Counted from the stretch's first letter, positions 55,589 to 64,000 are shown. The stretch: DNA of 64,000 nucleotides from Fodinibius halophilus (GCF_011059105.1 NZ_JAALLS010000006.1:62001-126000); one strand, 5' to 3'. The notes: generated from the letters alone by a model not told the origin. Program-made: numbers and translations.

Positions 55589-57034
55589 ATGTTAGAAGGG
55601 GTCTACCAATCCAAATACTGGCTAAGCCGACTCATCATACAGCGTGGTATTGGGCTTATGTACGTGATTGCCTTTGTCGTAGCCATTAACCAGTTTCGCC
55701 CCCTTCTGGGTGAAAACGGCTTACTGCCGGTCCCCTCTTTTATAGAACGCATCTCCTTCAAACGTTCACCAAGTATTTTTCATTGGCATTACTCAGATAC
55801 CTTCTTCGCAATTATTGCCTGGATAGGCCTGGGGCTATCTTTATTAGCCGTTACCGGTATTTCTGATAGTAGCCCCATCTGGCTATCTGTGAGCGTATGG
55901 TTATTGCTTTGGGGGCTATACCTCTCTATCGTTAATGTAGGTCAACTTTTTTATGGTTTTGGATGGGAGTCTCTGCTGCTGGAAGCCAGTTTTTATGCCA
56001 TCTTTTTGGGTCCTCTACATTATCAAACCCCTTTTTTAATGATTCTGATGATCCGCTGGCTGTTGTTGCGTGTTGAGTTCGGAGCCGGACTTATCAAAAT
56101 GCGGGGCGACAAGTGTTGGAGAAAACTCACTTGTCTTAACTATCACCACGAAACACAACCCATGCCAAACCCGCTCAGCAGATTTTTCCATCTGTTGCCC
56201 GAATCCTATCATAAAATAGAAACGTTGTTTAACCACATTGTTCAACTTGGAGCAGTATGGTTGCTTTTTCTGCCCCAGCCCTTTGCTTCCATAGGTGCCG
56301 GTATGATCATTTTATCACAAGGATATCTCATTTTGAGCGGCAACTATGCATGGCTCAACTGGATGACGCTAATACTGGCTTTTAGCGGTATCAGTGATTC
56401 ATACCTACAATACCTTTTCCCTCTTCAGATCCCCCAAAGCATAGTTACTCCCACTTATTTTCAACTTATCATTATCGGGCTGGCTATTATTGTAGCTTAC
56501 ATGAGCATTGCTCCCATTAAAAACATGATATCTCCCCATCAACGGATGAATGCAAGTTTTAATCCTCTTCACCTGGTAAATACCTATGGTGCTTTTGGGA
56601 CTGTTACAAAAGCTCGGTACGAGATTATTATCGAAGGAACAACGGAAACCAATATTACTCATGACACCGAATGGAAGGAATATAAATTCAAAGGGAAACC
56701 TGGTGCCCCCCGTAAAATGCCCTCTCAATTTGCCCCCTACCATTTGCGACTCGACTGGCAGATCTGGTTTGCAGCCATGTCATCATTAAAAAGCAATCCC
56801 TGGTTGATTCGTCTAATTATTAAATTACTACAGAACGACCAACTAACTACTAAACTATTGGCTCATAATCCGTTCGATAAAAGGCCTCCGACCTATATTA
56901 GGGCTCGATTATTCAAATATGAGTTTACCAATCACGAAGAGTTTAAAAATGATCACAGATGGTGGAAACGTGAGTTTGAACGCACCTATATGCCACCGAG
57001 ATCACTAAATCAACTACAGGTATTTAAGTTATGA
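55589..57034 (+). CDS. Lipase maturation factor family membrane protein
   Basis: 481 residues with about eight membrane helices and a C-terminal soluble domain. Family signatures (LMF/DUF1222) include LGENGLLPVPSF, FYGFGWESLLLEASF, RVEFGAGLIKMRGDKCW, TCLNYHHETQPMPNP, and the later YEIIIEGT and W.EY.FKGKPG segment. RLDWQIWFAA also fits. In vertebrates LMF1 acts in ER lipase folding, while the bacterial role is unknown. It is divergent from the metal operon. Confidence 0.9.
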   Translation: MLEGVYQSKYWLSRLIIQRGIGLMYVIAFVVAINQFRPLLGENGLLPVPSFIERISFKRSPSIFHWHYSDTFFAIIAWIGLGLSLLAVTGISDSSPIWLSVSVWLLLWGLYLSIVNVGQLFYGFGWESLLLEASFYAIFLGPLHYQTPFLMILMIRWLLLRVEFGAGLIKMRGDKCWRKLTCLNYHHETQPMPNPLSRFFHLLPESYHKIETLFNHIVQLGAVWLLFLPQPFASIGAGMIILSQGYLILSGNYAWLNWMTLILAFSGISDSYLQYLFPLQIPQSIVTPTYFQLIIIGLAIIVAYMSIAPIKNMISPHQRMNASFNPLHLVNTYGAFGTVTKARYEIIIEGTTETNITHDTEWKEYKFKGKPGAPRKMPSQFAPYHLRLDWQIWFAAMSSLKSNPWLIRLIIKLLQNDQLTTKLLAHNPFDKRPPTYIRARLFKYEFTNHEEFKNDHRWWKREFERTYMPPRSLNQLQVFKL

Positions 57035-57113
57035 GCTCACCAAAAAATAAATTAATATCATCTAGCTCAATGGTTACCTTACGAATAGTAATTGAGAATA
57101 AAATTGAACGACC

Positions 57114-57566
57114 ATGAACTTCTTAGGAGATAACGAACTTACTGATCATCTTGAATCTATCATCCACGAAGAAACCCAACTGCACGACTACCATTTTGAT
57201 TTAACCGTTACCCAGATTCATCGTTTTACGATGGCAGGAGCACTTGATTTTGGGGGCAGTGAATTTAAATCGGCCGAAACCGAAGTAGTCGAGTTACAAA
57301 AGAATTCCGGAGACGATTACGGCTGGTGGCATCTGTCAGAAGGAACCTATCAAGCTACCATGAATGAAACGTTAGCTGATATTGAAGATGCAACAGCAAT
57401 AGTTGTTCCGCATTCTCATCTTCACCAAGCTGGGGTAACCTCAAGTACCTCAATAATACCAAATCCTGACGATGAACCGATAACAATGAATTTACAGGTC
57501 CCATCAGTGGGCTGTAACATTAAAGAAAATGCTCGCATAGCTTCTCTCTACTTACTTTCAAACTAG
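57114..57566 (+). CDS. dCTP deaminase/dUTPase-like protein
   Basis: 150 residues. The run DYGWWHLSEGTYQATMNETL followed by AIVVPHSHLHQAGVTSS resembles the dUTPase/dCTP-deaminase beta-fold, where GxYxVxxNE and a PRSSLxRxG phosphate-binding motif are usual. Here the expected RSS is HSH, so catalysis in the usual way is doubtful. Archaeal-type short members have similar length. The family assignment is by pattern only. Confidence 0.5.
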   Translation: MNFLGDNELTDHLESIIHEETQLHDYHFDLTVTQIHRFTMAGALDFGGSEFKSAETEVVELQKNSGDDYGWWHLSEGTYQATMNETLADIEDATAIVVPHSHLHQAGVTSSTSIIPNPDDEPITMNLQVPSVGCNIKENARIASLYLLSN

Positions 57567-57614
57567 TTAACTGCACAACTCTTTAACCTTACCTGCTAAT
57601 TAAATAACGAATAT

Positions 57615-58592
57615 ATGGAATCTGTACGTTGGGGAATTTTAAGCACAGCTAAAATTGCAGTGACTAAAATGATTCCCGCTTTACAAGAAGCAAAAAATTG
57701 TACGGTAGCTGCTATCAGTTCGCGATCTGCCGGAAAAGCCGAAAAAACAGCAGACAAGCTCGACATTCCCATCTCCTATGGCTCTTATGATGAACTGCTA
57801 AGCGACTCAAGCGTTGATGCCATATACAATCCCCTCCCTAACCATCTGCACGTCTCAAAATCTATTGAGGCATTACAACAACAAAAGCACGTACTCTGTG
57901 AGAAGCCAATCTCACTAAATGCCAGTGAAGCTCAAAATTTGATATATGCGAGCCAACTATATCCGGACTTAAAAATCATGGAGGCCTTCATGTACCGTTT
58001 CCATCCCCAGTGGAAACGTACGAAGTCAATTGTTGAAAATGGAGAAATTGGTGATCCCCAAACAATAGAATCGTTCTTTTCATACTATAATGACGATCCC
58101 GAGGATATACGAAATAACCCGGATATGGGAGGTGGCGGGTTAATGGATATCGGATGCTACTGCATTTCACTCTCGCGTTTTCTATTTGATGATGAACCTA
58201 AAGAGGTTTCGGGACACTGGAAAATAGATCCAAAAACAGGTACTGATTATTTAGCGTCGGGGGTGTTGGACTTCGATTCAGGTACGGCGACCTTTTCTTG
58301 CAGCACTAAATCAGCACCACACCAACAGGTAAATATCGTTGGAACCAAAGGAAGGATCGTCATCCATACCCCTTTTAATGCCCCACCCACCGAGGAAACA
58401 ACAATAACGCTATATAGAGGTCAGAAAGAGACTGAAATTTCTTTTGATCCGGCCAACCAGTATACATTGCAGGCCGAGGCATTTGCCAAAGCAATTCTAA
58501 ACAATTCAGAAGTGCCCACGCCTCTTGAAGACGCAATCAATAATATGCGAGTAATAGACCGGTTTCGTCAAAACGCTCACTCCAAAGAATGA
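57615..58592 (+). CDS. Gfo/Idh/MocA family oxidoreductase
   Basis: 325 residues. The N-terminal NAD(P)-binding domain has WGILSTAKIA, AISSRSAGKAEKTA, and YNPLPNHLH. The conserved EKPISLNASEA (about residues 96-106) and FMYRFHPQWKRTK follow. GGGGLMDIGCYC then supplies the catalytic region. It resembles dehydrogenases such as glucose-fructose oxidoreductase or xylose dehydrogenase. The sugar substrate is unknown. Confidence 0.88.
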   Translation: MESVRWGILSTAKIAVTKMIPALQEAKNCTVAAISSRSAGKAEKTADKLDIPISYGSYDELLSDSSVDAIYNPLPNHLHVSKSIEALQQQKHVLCEKPISLNASEAQNLIYASQLYPDLKIMEAFMYRFHPQWKRTKSIVENGEIGDPQTIESFFSYYNDDPEDIRNNPDMGGGGLMDIGCYCISLSRFLFDDEPKEVSGHWKIDPKTGTDYLASGVLDFDSGTATFSCSTKSAPHQQVNIVGTKGRIVIHTPFNAPPTEETTITLYRGQKETEISFDPANQYTLQAEAFAKAILNNSEVPTPLEDAINNMRVIDRFRQNAHSKE

Positions 58593-58670
58593 ATTAAGAT
58601 TAACATCTGTCTGCCTCTGTAATATTTCCTATTTTAATTTCAAATTAATCTTAGACTTTTAAGAGCATTT

Positions 58671-59228
58671 ATGGGCCAAAAAACGGATAAAATTTTTGAG
58701 CGAGCAAAGGTAAATCTTCATGAAGGAAATGATAAAAAAGCCCTTCGGTTAGTTAACCAAGTGCTAAATCGCGAACCTGCTCATTCCAAAGCGCTTCGGT
58801 ATAAAGCACTTATCAAAATGAGCGCCGATGACTTTGCTGAAGCTGAAGAATTTCTGCTCTTTGCTATTGACCAAAAGCCCGAAGATGACCAGCTGTACCA
58901 GATGCTGGGCAGCTTCTATCAAAATAATGCTGAGCCTGAAATGGCCCTGGCCCAGTTCAAAAAGTCTATAGATTTAAATCCCCAAAATTACCTGGCCCAC
59001 AAAGGATTGGGTATGTTATATGCCAATGCCCTGGATGAACATGAAAATGCCATCACCTATTACACCAAAGCAATACATATTAACGATCAGGAAGCAGACC
59101 TGTACTTTAACCGGGGATGCAGTAATATGATTATACAGGAGATGGAGCAAGCCAAAAAGGATTTAAAAAGAGCGGCAGAAGAGGGACATGAAAAAGCGCA
59201 AGGAATGCTCGACCAATACTTTAGCTAA
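58671..59228 (+). CDS. Tetratricopeptide-repeat protein
   Basis: 185 residues consisting of about four or five TPR units. Examples are HEGNDKKALRLVNQVLNREP, then FAEAEEFLLFAIDQKPEDDQ, PEMALAQFKKSIDLNPQNY, and HENAITYYTKAIHINDQEA. There is no signal peptide, so it is cytosolic. It is a protein-interaction scaffold of unknown partner. Confidence 0.85.
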   Translation: MGQKTDKIFERAKVNLHEGNDKKALRLVNQVLNREPAHSKALRYKALIKMSADDFAEAEEFLLFAIDQKPEDDQLYQMLGSFYQNNAEPEMALAQFKKSIDLNPQNYLAHKGLGMLYANALDEHENAITYYTKAIHINDQEADLYFNRGCSNMIIQEMEQAKKDLKRAAEEGHEKAQGMLDQYFS

Positions 59229-59541
59229 GCCGTATAACAATAGTATTCAATGGTTATCATCCCAAACTAAACTGGGGTCTTGTGGTAGCTAATCAACGTT
59301 GATCTACTATCAACTCATATCAACTCTACTGGCTTTACAAGATCTTAGAAGCGATACTTCGCCGAGATCAGTAGATAGTTCGGAATGATATGTTTTTTCA
59401 ATCGGGGGCTGGTCCCAACAGCTGCAGGGATCCGATTCCCCCAGCAGTTTTATTCGTTTTTCCAGCTTTGTTGGTCCTACTTTTGGCGGATGTCGATATA
59501 AAATGGACAACACATCTACTGGTACCTCCTATTAGCTACAA

Positions 59542-59670
59542 GGGACCTTTGCAAAACCAGGCAGTCATCCTGAATGTAATCAAGGATCTCCCTTTCAACG
59601 GCAGCAGATGGATACTGGAGATTCTTCGACAAGCTCAGAATGACGAAATCAAAGGTTTTGCAAAGCCCTC
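59542..59670 (-). mobile_element. 129-bp MITE, copy 3
   Basis: Opposite orientation to copies 1 and 2: GGGACCTTTGCAAAACC to GGTTTTGCAAAGCCCTC. TACAA target duplications at 59537-59541 and 59671-59675. Confidence 0.92.
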
Positions 59671-59815
59671 TACAAAACAATATGCTCCCTCACGTTGCAA
59701 AGGTGCGCCATTATGGGAAGCGATCCTTGGTAAGTCAATAGACCACCCCGCCTCGTACCTCCCACCCTGTGAAGGGGATTTTTTTGCTCTTTGGCTGCTA
59801 CGCGAACCTTTTCAA

Positions 59816-59843
59816 GGAGATCCTGAAACAAGTTCAGGATGAC
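59816..59843. repeat. Dispersed palindrome (GTCATCCTGAA type)
   Basis: On the minus strand GTCATCCTGAAC, then TTGTTTCAGGATCTCC. It contains the hairpin CCTGAA/TTCAGG. Same family as 52034-52106. Confidence 0.7.
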
Positions 59844-60800
59844 AAGTAGTTGTAAATTAAATGGATTCCCCTTTCTGTATTAGAGGTTATGAGGCTCCCG
59901 GCTATGTGGGGAAAAGGGTACTCCTGCACCTCCTTCGGTTTCTATCAACAACCTATCGCAGTTAAAGCCACAAAGAGGACTAATATCTTGCTCTATCAAC
60001 GTCTGTCCTCGCGAGAGGAGTGAAACGAAACGCGGCGATCTCGCTGACATAGCTACTTGATACGTTAAGGATATCCTTTAGAACGTCTAAAAAGCTATTG
60101 CCGAAAAGACAACACCTCCCGACCAATTCGAAGCCCACGAATTGCCCACCCTCCTCAAGGAGGGATTTCCTCTAATCTTTTTTGTGCACCACCGTTGGGC
60201 TCTTCCTACAGGTAGGGAGAGAAACTCCTTATCTCAGCATGTGTCAAGATCTCCTTGAAAAGGTCTGCTTAGTATCTAGGGGAGACTGCCGCGGTCTTCC
60301 GAAAAATCGCCGGAATCCCTCGCAGTGACACTGCTTTTAAGTTTTAAAATAAACGCCTGTCATTGTGCCGTGCCCCGTTCTACGGGGAGCAGTACCATAG
60401 TTTGACGGTACGAGATGGCAACCTTCCTAAAATGATTGGTTAATACGTAAGGGCTTCTTTTTTGAGGCTAGACGAACTTATTCTCGGCGATTCTTCGACT
60501 CCGCTTCGCTCCCTTCGGAATGCTTTATATAATTCGTCGGAGGACAACCCCAGTCGCCCGACAAGAGTTGGGAATTTATGTTCCAACCATTGTTAGAACC
60601 ACAAGTGGAGTTTTGAAAAACGATTCCCCAGCCTTGTCCTTCAAAACGTTAGCACAGTTTTTTGTCTGTTGGTATATATAGGGTTCATCAAAAGATACTC
60701 TTACAAGATAATGACAGATGGGCCGAAACAGCTCTTTATACGGCCTCACTGAAAAATCCTCTCTACAAACGAAGTCAGATTTTTGGGCTAATTGATAAAA

Positions 60801-60929
60801 GGGTCCTTTGCAAAACCAGGCAGTCATCCTGAATGTAATCAAGGATCTCCCTTTCAACGGCAGCAGATGGATACTGAAGATTCTTCGACAAGCTCAGAAT
60901 GACGAAATCAAAGGTTTTGCAAAGCCCTC
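60801..60929 (-). mobile_element. 129-bp MITE, copy 4
   Basis: Same orientation as copy 3. TAAAA target duplications at 60796-60800 and 60930-60934. It differs from the other copies by only a few bases. Confidence 0.92.
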
Positions 60930-60945
60930 TAAAATATAACCGCTT

Positions 60946-60972
60946 GTCATCCCGGACTTGATCCGGGATCTC
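60946..60972. repeat. Dispersed palindrome (GTCATCCCGG type)
   Basis: GTCATCCCGGACTTGATCC, then GGGATCTC, with a strong CCCGGA/TCCGGG hairpin. It is 16 bases from MITE copy 4. Confidence 0.7.
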
Positions 60973-61108
60973 GTATTGGCAATCAACGTTATCCACGGCC
61001 AGCTTGTACCACCCTTATCGGACCTTATGAGCTCCTGATCCGCCGGCCGATGATCAAGATACCAGAATAGCTGTTTTAAATCGTTAAAAGGTATTATAGC
61101 TGATGCAA

Positions 61109-63715
61109 TCACCCTTTTTTAATGGCATGAAATACACGATTTAAAAACGTAAATGTGGGGGTAGGATCAACACCATTTAGATAGTTTTGTTTACCAATTT
61201 CAAATGCCAGCTTCCACTGCTTCATTAAAACTTGCTGGGCATCCCAAAATGAGTACCTCTGATCATAAATATTCGTTGACTCCGAGGATACTCCGTTCAC
61301 TTCCAGTACCGTTAATTGCTCACCATTTTTAAGTTTTTCCTGGGATGGAGCTTTTATATCAAAACGGCCAAAGTAATAGCCCGAGACCGGTTTACAAATT
61401 TGCTCCATAGCCTCTGTCAATTTATCCGTAATTAAGTCGCTACCCTCCTCAAAAACAGCTCCCCGAGCATGTGTCCCCAGATCAACAATGGTGACCTCTT
61501 CTCCCTGTTCCGGCACATCATACAAATGATCTTCATTTTCGCGGAGATGATATTTCGCCATACTTACTGCCCGGTCATCCTCCAAAATAAGCTCTTCAAT
61601 CGTTTTCTGTCCGTTGCCTGTTACCTTTGGCAACTTTTTTACGGTGAGAGAATAGATATTTCCCCTTTGTTCTCCAGGTATTTTGTAGTAAAAGATACCA
61701 AACTCTTTCCCTGCAATATATTCCTGGATAATTTTATCGCCCTGAGCTTCATCCAGGTAGATCTGCATAGCATGGTCGTTCCGAATTACTTTTACCCCCC
61801 TGCCCCGTTCCCCCACATCTGGTTTTAATACTACTGGAAAAGATAAGCTGTTCTCCTCCATAAATAATTTGGCCTGCCTCTCTTTTTCATAAAAGTCTGC
61901 ATCACCATTTATCAACTGATATGCGGCGACATCGGTATCACAAAATTGATTTAAGATATCCACCTTCGACTCCCCCACGAAACCGCCATCAGGCAGTGCG
62001 GGGTTCGAAGCGGTAAACAGTGTTAGGCAGCGATGCTTGATCCCCAGGTACAAGACATAACAAAATACAGGAGCATACAGCAAAAAGGGCGACCAATACT
62101 CCCAGCGTGTCAAGCGGCGGTATCGCGATACTAACAATCTACGACCTTTATAGCTGAACGCCGGAAGAATTACCTTAACCAACATTATCAGGAAAAAGAT
62201 GGTCCCTAATAAAACCCATATTGCATAATTGTGATAGAGTGAAAAGTACCGTATCAGCTCATTTCCCAGAAGCTTCGAAATACCTACAAGCATTGGGGTC
62301 CATATAGTGGCGGCCAGTAAAAAGTAACCCGAAAACATCCAAAAACCAGCCCCAATAACGCCCGCACTAAAATAGGTCGGCAAACGACTGCCCGGCAAAA
62401 AACGGCTGGCAATAATAATGGCTGGACCTCTGACTTTAAACCAATCGGCACTTTTATCCAGATCCCGCTCAGATATCATCCACTTAAAGGGAGCGCGGCG
62501 AACAGCAGCCCTCCCCATAAACCTTCCCACAAAATATAGTCCCATATCACCGAGAAATATACCTATAAAACAAGCAATGGTTGCCGGCCAAAAACCTATC
62601 AGCCCTCGTGCGGCCAGCAGCCCCGCCCCAATACAAGTGAGATCTTCACTTACGAAGGTAGCCAATACAATGATAAGCATGATGATAAGCAGCGATACCC
62701 CTTTAAACTTCTGAAAATCCATATTAGAGAACTTCTTCTGAGCCTCTTGGATGCGTTCTTCAGAAGCATTGCTTGCAATAGTGGCTCTCCCGTTTTCAAC
62801 ATCATCAACAAACTCCTTTATTGCCAGGCTAACAGAATCAGCTTTAGTTTCAATCAGATCATGATCGGCATTATAACGCTTTAGTACACTTTGTGGCACA
62901 ATGCGATGGTGTTCCTTTGCTGCAACCATCGGTACTAAGGGATCTTTTTTTCCATGCAAAATCAGCATCGGTTTCTTATAAGCCTTGAGGTGCGCACGAA
63001 GCGGGCGCTGATCTGACTGGTAGTGACTTCTCGCATATGACACATTAATGCCAATAGCATTTAACAAACCAAAGTGGGGAATGGCGTTGTGTAATACCCA
63101 AACCGTTGTCAGTTGGATGCCATGTACGGCATGATTAAGCCGATAACTGCCCAACAGCTCCAGCTCCTGTACCCCAATAGATGACACAAGACTTAAAGAA
63201 GCAACCTTGCGGGGATAATCATGAGACAAATAAATTGCACTGGCACCTCCTAGCCCGTATCCCAGCACATGTATATTTGACAGGTCAAGCTTTTCAAGCA
63301 GCTGATTAGTATATACCGCCAATGTTTTAAAAGAATAGTTCGGCAAGTGCAAATGATCTTTCCCATTGTTATAACCGGGCAAATGAGGAATGATAAGCCG
63401 ATATTTATCAGAAAGTTTCGTGGTAAGATTATCAAAAACTTCTGGACCTTCAGGTCCCCCGGGCAATAGTAATAGCGTAGGTGGCTCTTGTTTATTACCG
63501 GTGTATATGTCTTGGTAGTAAATATCGATGTTGCGTTCTGCAGAAATGCTGTCTCCCTTTACCACCTGAACAGTAACAGCCTGCTCTGTCGGCTGTTCGG
63601 GTGGCAATGGTTGATTAAACAACCATATAACGAGATGGGATGCCATTAATAATACAATATAACCAAGAGTATATTTTTTCCATCCCTTAAGCTTGACCCA
63701 AAAAGTTTTTTCCAT
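61109..63715 (-). CDS. Alpha/beta-hydrolase-VTT(DedA)-ATP-grasp fusion protein
   Basis: 868 residues from ATG 63715; a TTG one codon earlier is possible. Residues ~12-35 are a membrane anchor. Residues ~75-305 are an alpha/beta-hydrolase fold (LLLPGGPEGPEVFD, HLPGYNNG; Asp ~258 in GKKDPLVP, His ~285 in NADHDLIE), but the nucleophile elbow reads GYGLGG, with Gly instead of Ser. Residues ~340-525 form a VTT/DedA membrane domain (EDLTCIGAGLLAARG, SRFLPGSRLPTYFSAG). Residues ~600-825 are ATP-grasp (FPVVLKPDVGERGRGV, IQEYIAGKEFGIFYY, YFGRFDIKA and VLEVNGVSSESTNIYD). It lies 38 bases after a probable acyltransferase gene on the same strand, which suggests envelope or lipid chemistry. The specific reaction is unknown. 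Confidence 0.82.
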   Translation of the reverse strand: MEKTFWVKLKGWKKYTLGYIVLLMASHLVIWLFNQPLPPEQPTEQAVTVQVVKGDSISAERNIDIYYQDIYTGNKQEPPTLLLLPGGPEGPEVFDNLTTKLSDKYRLIIPHLPGYNNGKDHLHLPNYSFKTLAVYTNQLLEKLDLSNIHVLGYGLGGASAIYLSHDYPRKVASLSLVSSIGVQELELLGSYRLNHAVHGIQLTTVWVLHNAIPHFGLLNAIGINVSYARSHYQSDQRPLRAHLKAYKKPMLILHGKKDPLVPMVAAKEHHRIVPQSVLKRYNADHDLIETKADSVSLAIKEFVDDVENGRATIASNASEERIQEAQKKFSNMDFQKFKGVSLLIIMLIIVLATFVSEDLTCIGAGLLAARGLIGFWPATIACFIGIFLGDMGLYFVGRFMGRAAVRRAPFKWMISERDLDKSADWFKVRGPAIIIASRFLPGSRLPTYFSAGVIGAGFWMFSGYFLLAATIWTPMLVGISKLLGNELIRYFSLYHNYAIWVLLGTIFFLIMLVKVILPAFSYKGRRLLVSRYRRLTRWEYWSPFLLYAPVFCYVLYLGIKHRCLTLFTASNPALPDGGFVGESKVDILNQFCDTDVAAYQLINGDADFYEKERQAKLFMEENSLSFPVVLKPDVGERGRGVKVIRNDHAMQIYLDEAQGDKIIQEYIAGKEFGIFYYKIPGEQRGNIYSLTVKKLPKVTGNGQKTIEELILEDDRAVSMAKYHLRENEDHLYDVPEQGEEVTIVDLGTHARGAVFEEGSDLITDKLTEAMEQICKPVSGYYFGRFDIKAPSQEKLKNGEQLTVLEVNGVSSESTNIYDQRYSFWDAQQVLMKQWKLAFEIGKQNYLNGVDPTPTFTFLNRVFHAIKKG

Positions 63716-63753
63716 CAATCAATATAGATTTAGCTCTTGGCTATTTCACTGCG

Positions 63754-64000
63754 TTAATCTTCTTCGAAGATAACAGGAGAAAAGTTACGATTAACCTCTT
63801 TTTTCAGTTCATCGGCAAGTATTTTACGATTGCTGCTGCTAACCGATTGCTCACCAAATGTAATTGTCGCTTTAAAACTTTTCAATTTTAAGAGTTCCCA
63901 AAAGTGAGGAAAGAACTCCATATCACCCCACCAACATATATTTAAATGAGCCGGTTTATCCGGGTTTGTGGATTCGTAGGTAATTGTAGCGTAATCAACG
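63754..64000 (-). CDS. C-terminus of a PlsC-like acyltransferase (partial)
   Basis: About 81 residues enter from the right edge and end with TAA at 63756-63754. CWWGDMEFFPHFWELLKLKS, then ATITFGEQ and SSNRKILADELKKEV, match the C-terminal end of lysophospholipid (1-acylglycerol-phosphate) acyltransferases. In these a WYGDMxFxPHxW segment precedes beta-strands and a terminal helix. The HX4D catalytic part lies outside the window. It is upstream of the hydrolase-VTT-ATP-grasp gene and probably in one operon with it. Confidence 0.7.
   Translation of the reverse strand, partial: VDYATITYESTNPDKPAHLNICWWGDMEFFPHFWELLKLKSFKATITFGEQSVSSSNRKILADELKKEVNRNFSPVIFEED

Larger units (their letters stand above)
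59229..61108. other. Gene-free region crowded with degenerate repeats
   Basis: Nearly 1.9 kb with no credible coding frame. Besides two 129-bp MITE copies and two palindromes listed separately, it contains other decayed repeat-like segments. These are GCGAGAGGAGTGAAACGAAA (about 60018), a partial inverse GCCGCGGTCTTCCGAAAAAT (about 60290), CCCTCCTCAAGGAGGG (about 60149) and ATTCTTCGACTCCGCTTCG (about 60490). These resemble genome-wide extragenic repeats. No tRNA, rRNA or CRISPR pattern was seen. Confidence 0.6.

Noticed and set aside
60576-60857. A 93-codon minus-strand frame in the repeat region
   Set aside because: Its start lies inside MITE copy 4 and the remainder has no recognisable domain; treated as chance.

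Overview
The window looks like a chromosomal segment from a Gram-negative marine or halophilic bacterium of the Bacteroidota/Balneolota (FCB) side of the tree. This is inferred from gene content: sensor kinases with two-component-regulator propellers, LytS/LytTR pairs, DUF1684 and DUF1761 proteins, an AraC regulator with an N-terminal HMA-like segment, BamA-type outer-membrane proteins and moderate-to-low GC. Balneolaceae (Balneola/Gracilimonas/Fodinibius-like) is my best guess, but no rRNA or tRNA is present to confirm it.

Layout. 0-3 kb: ftsE (no ftsX beside it), queG, then a decayed zone with a broken family-2 glycosyltransferase and the detached 3' end of an ECF sigma gene. 3.3-5.1 kb: a compact two-gene cassette of a small CPxC-containing peptide gene and a DUF692 (MNIO) enzyme whose C-terminus looks like the DUF2063/MbnC-type partner protein. 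This is a candidate peptide-modification (RiPP) system, convergent with an intact ECF sigma gene. 6-12 kb: housekeeping genes on the minus strand (Ppx/GppA, prmA, M28 peptidase, SDR, gatA, tatA). 12-20 kb: a BamA-like protein, a cyclic-nucleotide-binding protein, rlmD, a lactonase-fold lipoprotein and an S10 peptidase. 20-30 kb: a CrtI/CrtD-type desaturase, a four-helix-bundle cassette bounded by an 18-bp inverted repeat, a YfcE-like phosphodiesterase, a glycosyltransferase, a membrane HEAGH protein, a DUF1684 lipoprotein, a methyltransferase broken by a small transposable element, nfo, and a LytS/LytTR pair.

30-41 kb is a signalling block. Three same-strand kinases share a ~260-residue C-terminal module with an atypical HNxGN H-box. 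Two carry 14-repeat double propellers and one has a multi-pass membrane sensor. They are followed upstream by a REC-HisKA-HATPase-REC hybrid, and no DNA-binding output is encoded there. 41-44 kb holds small proteins, a VOC protein and a nitrilase-superfamily protein whose catalytic lysine appears to be methionine. 44-55.5 kb is a heavy-metal efflux region: Zn/Cd-type P-ATPase, AraC regulator, and CzcCBA/CusCBA-type RND pump. 55.5-59 kb has a lipase-maturation-factor-like membrane protein, a dCTP-deaminase/dUTPase-like protein, a Gfo/Idh/MocA oxidoreductase and a TPR protein. 59.2-61.1 kb is a 1.9-kb gene-free patch full of repeats. 61.1-64 kb encodes an unusual alpha/beta-hydrolase-VTT(DedA)-ATP-grasp fusion, next to the C-terminus of a probable acyltransferase.

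A 129-bp foldback element (MITE) occurs four times, each copy exactly 129 bp and flanked by a 5-bp target duplication. One copy interrupts the methyltransferase gene and another sits directly upstream of the P-type ATPase operon. The best candidates for something not well described are the MNIO-fusion/peptide cassette, the triple fusion at the right end, and the tandem HNxGN kinase block.
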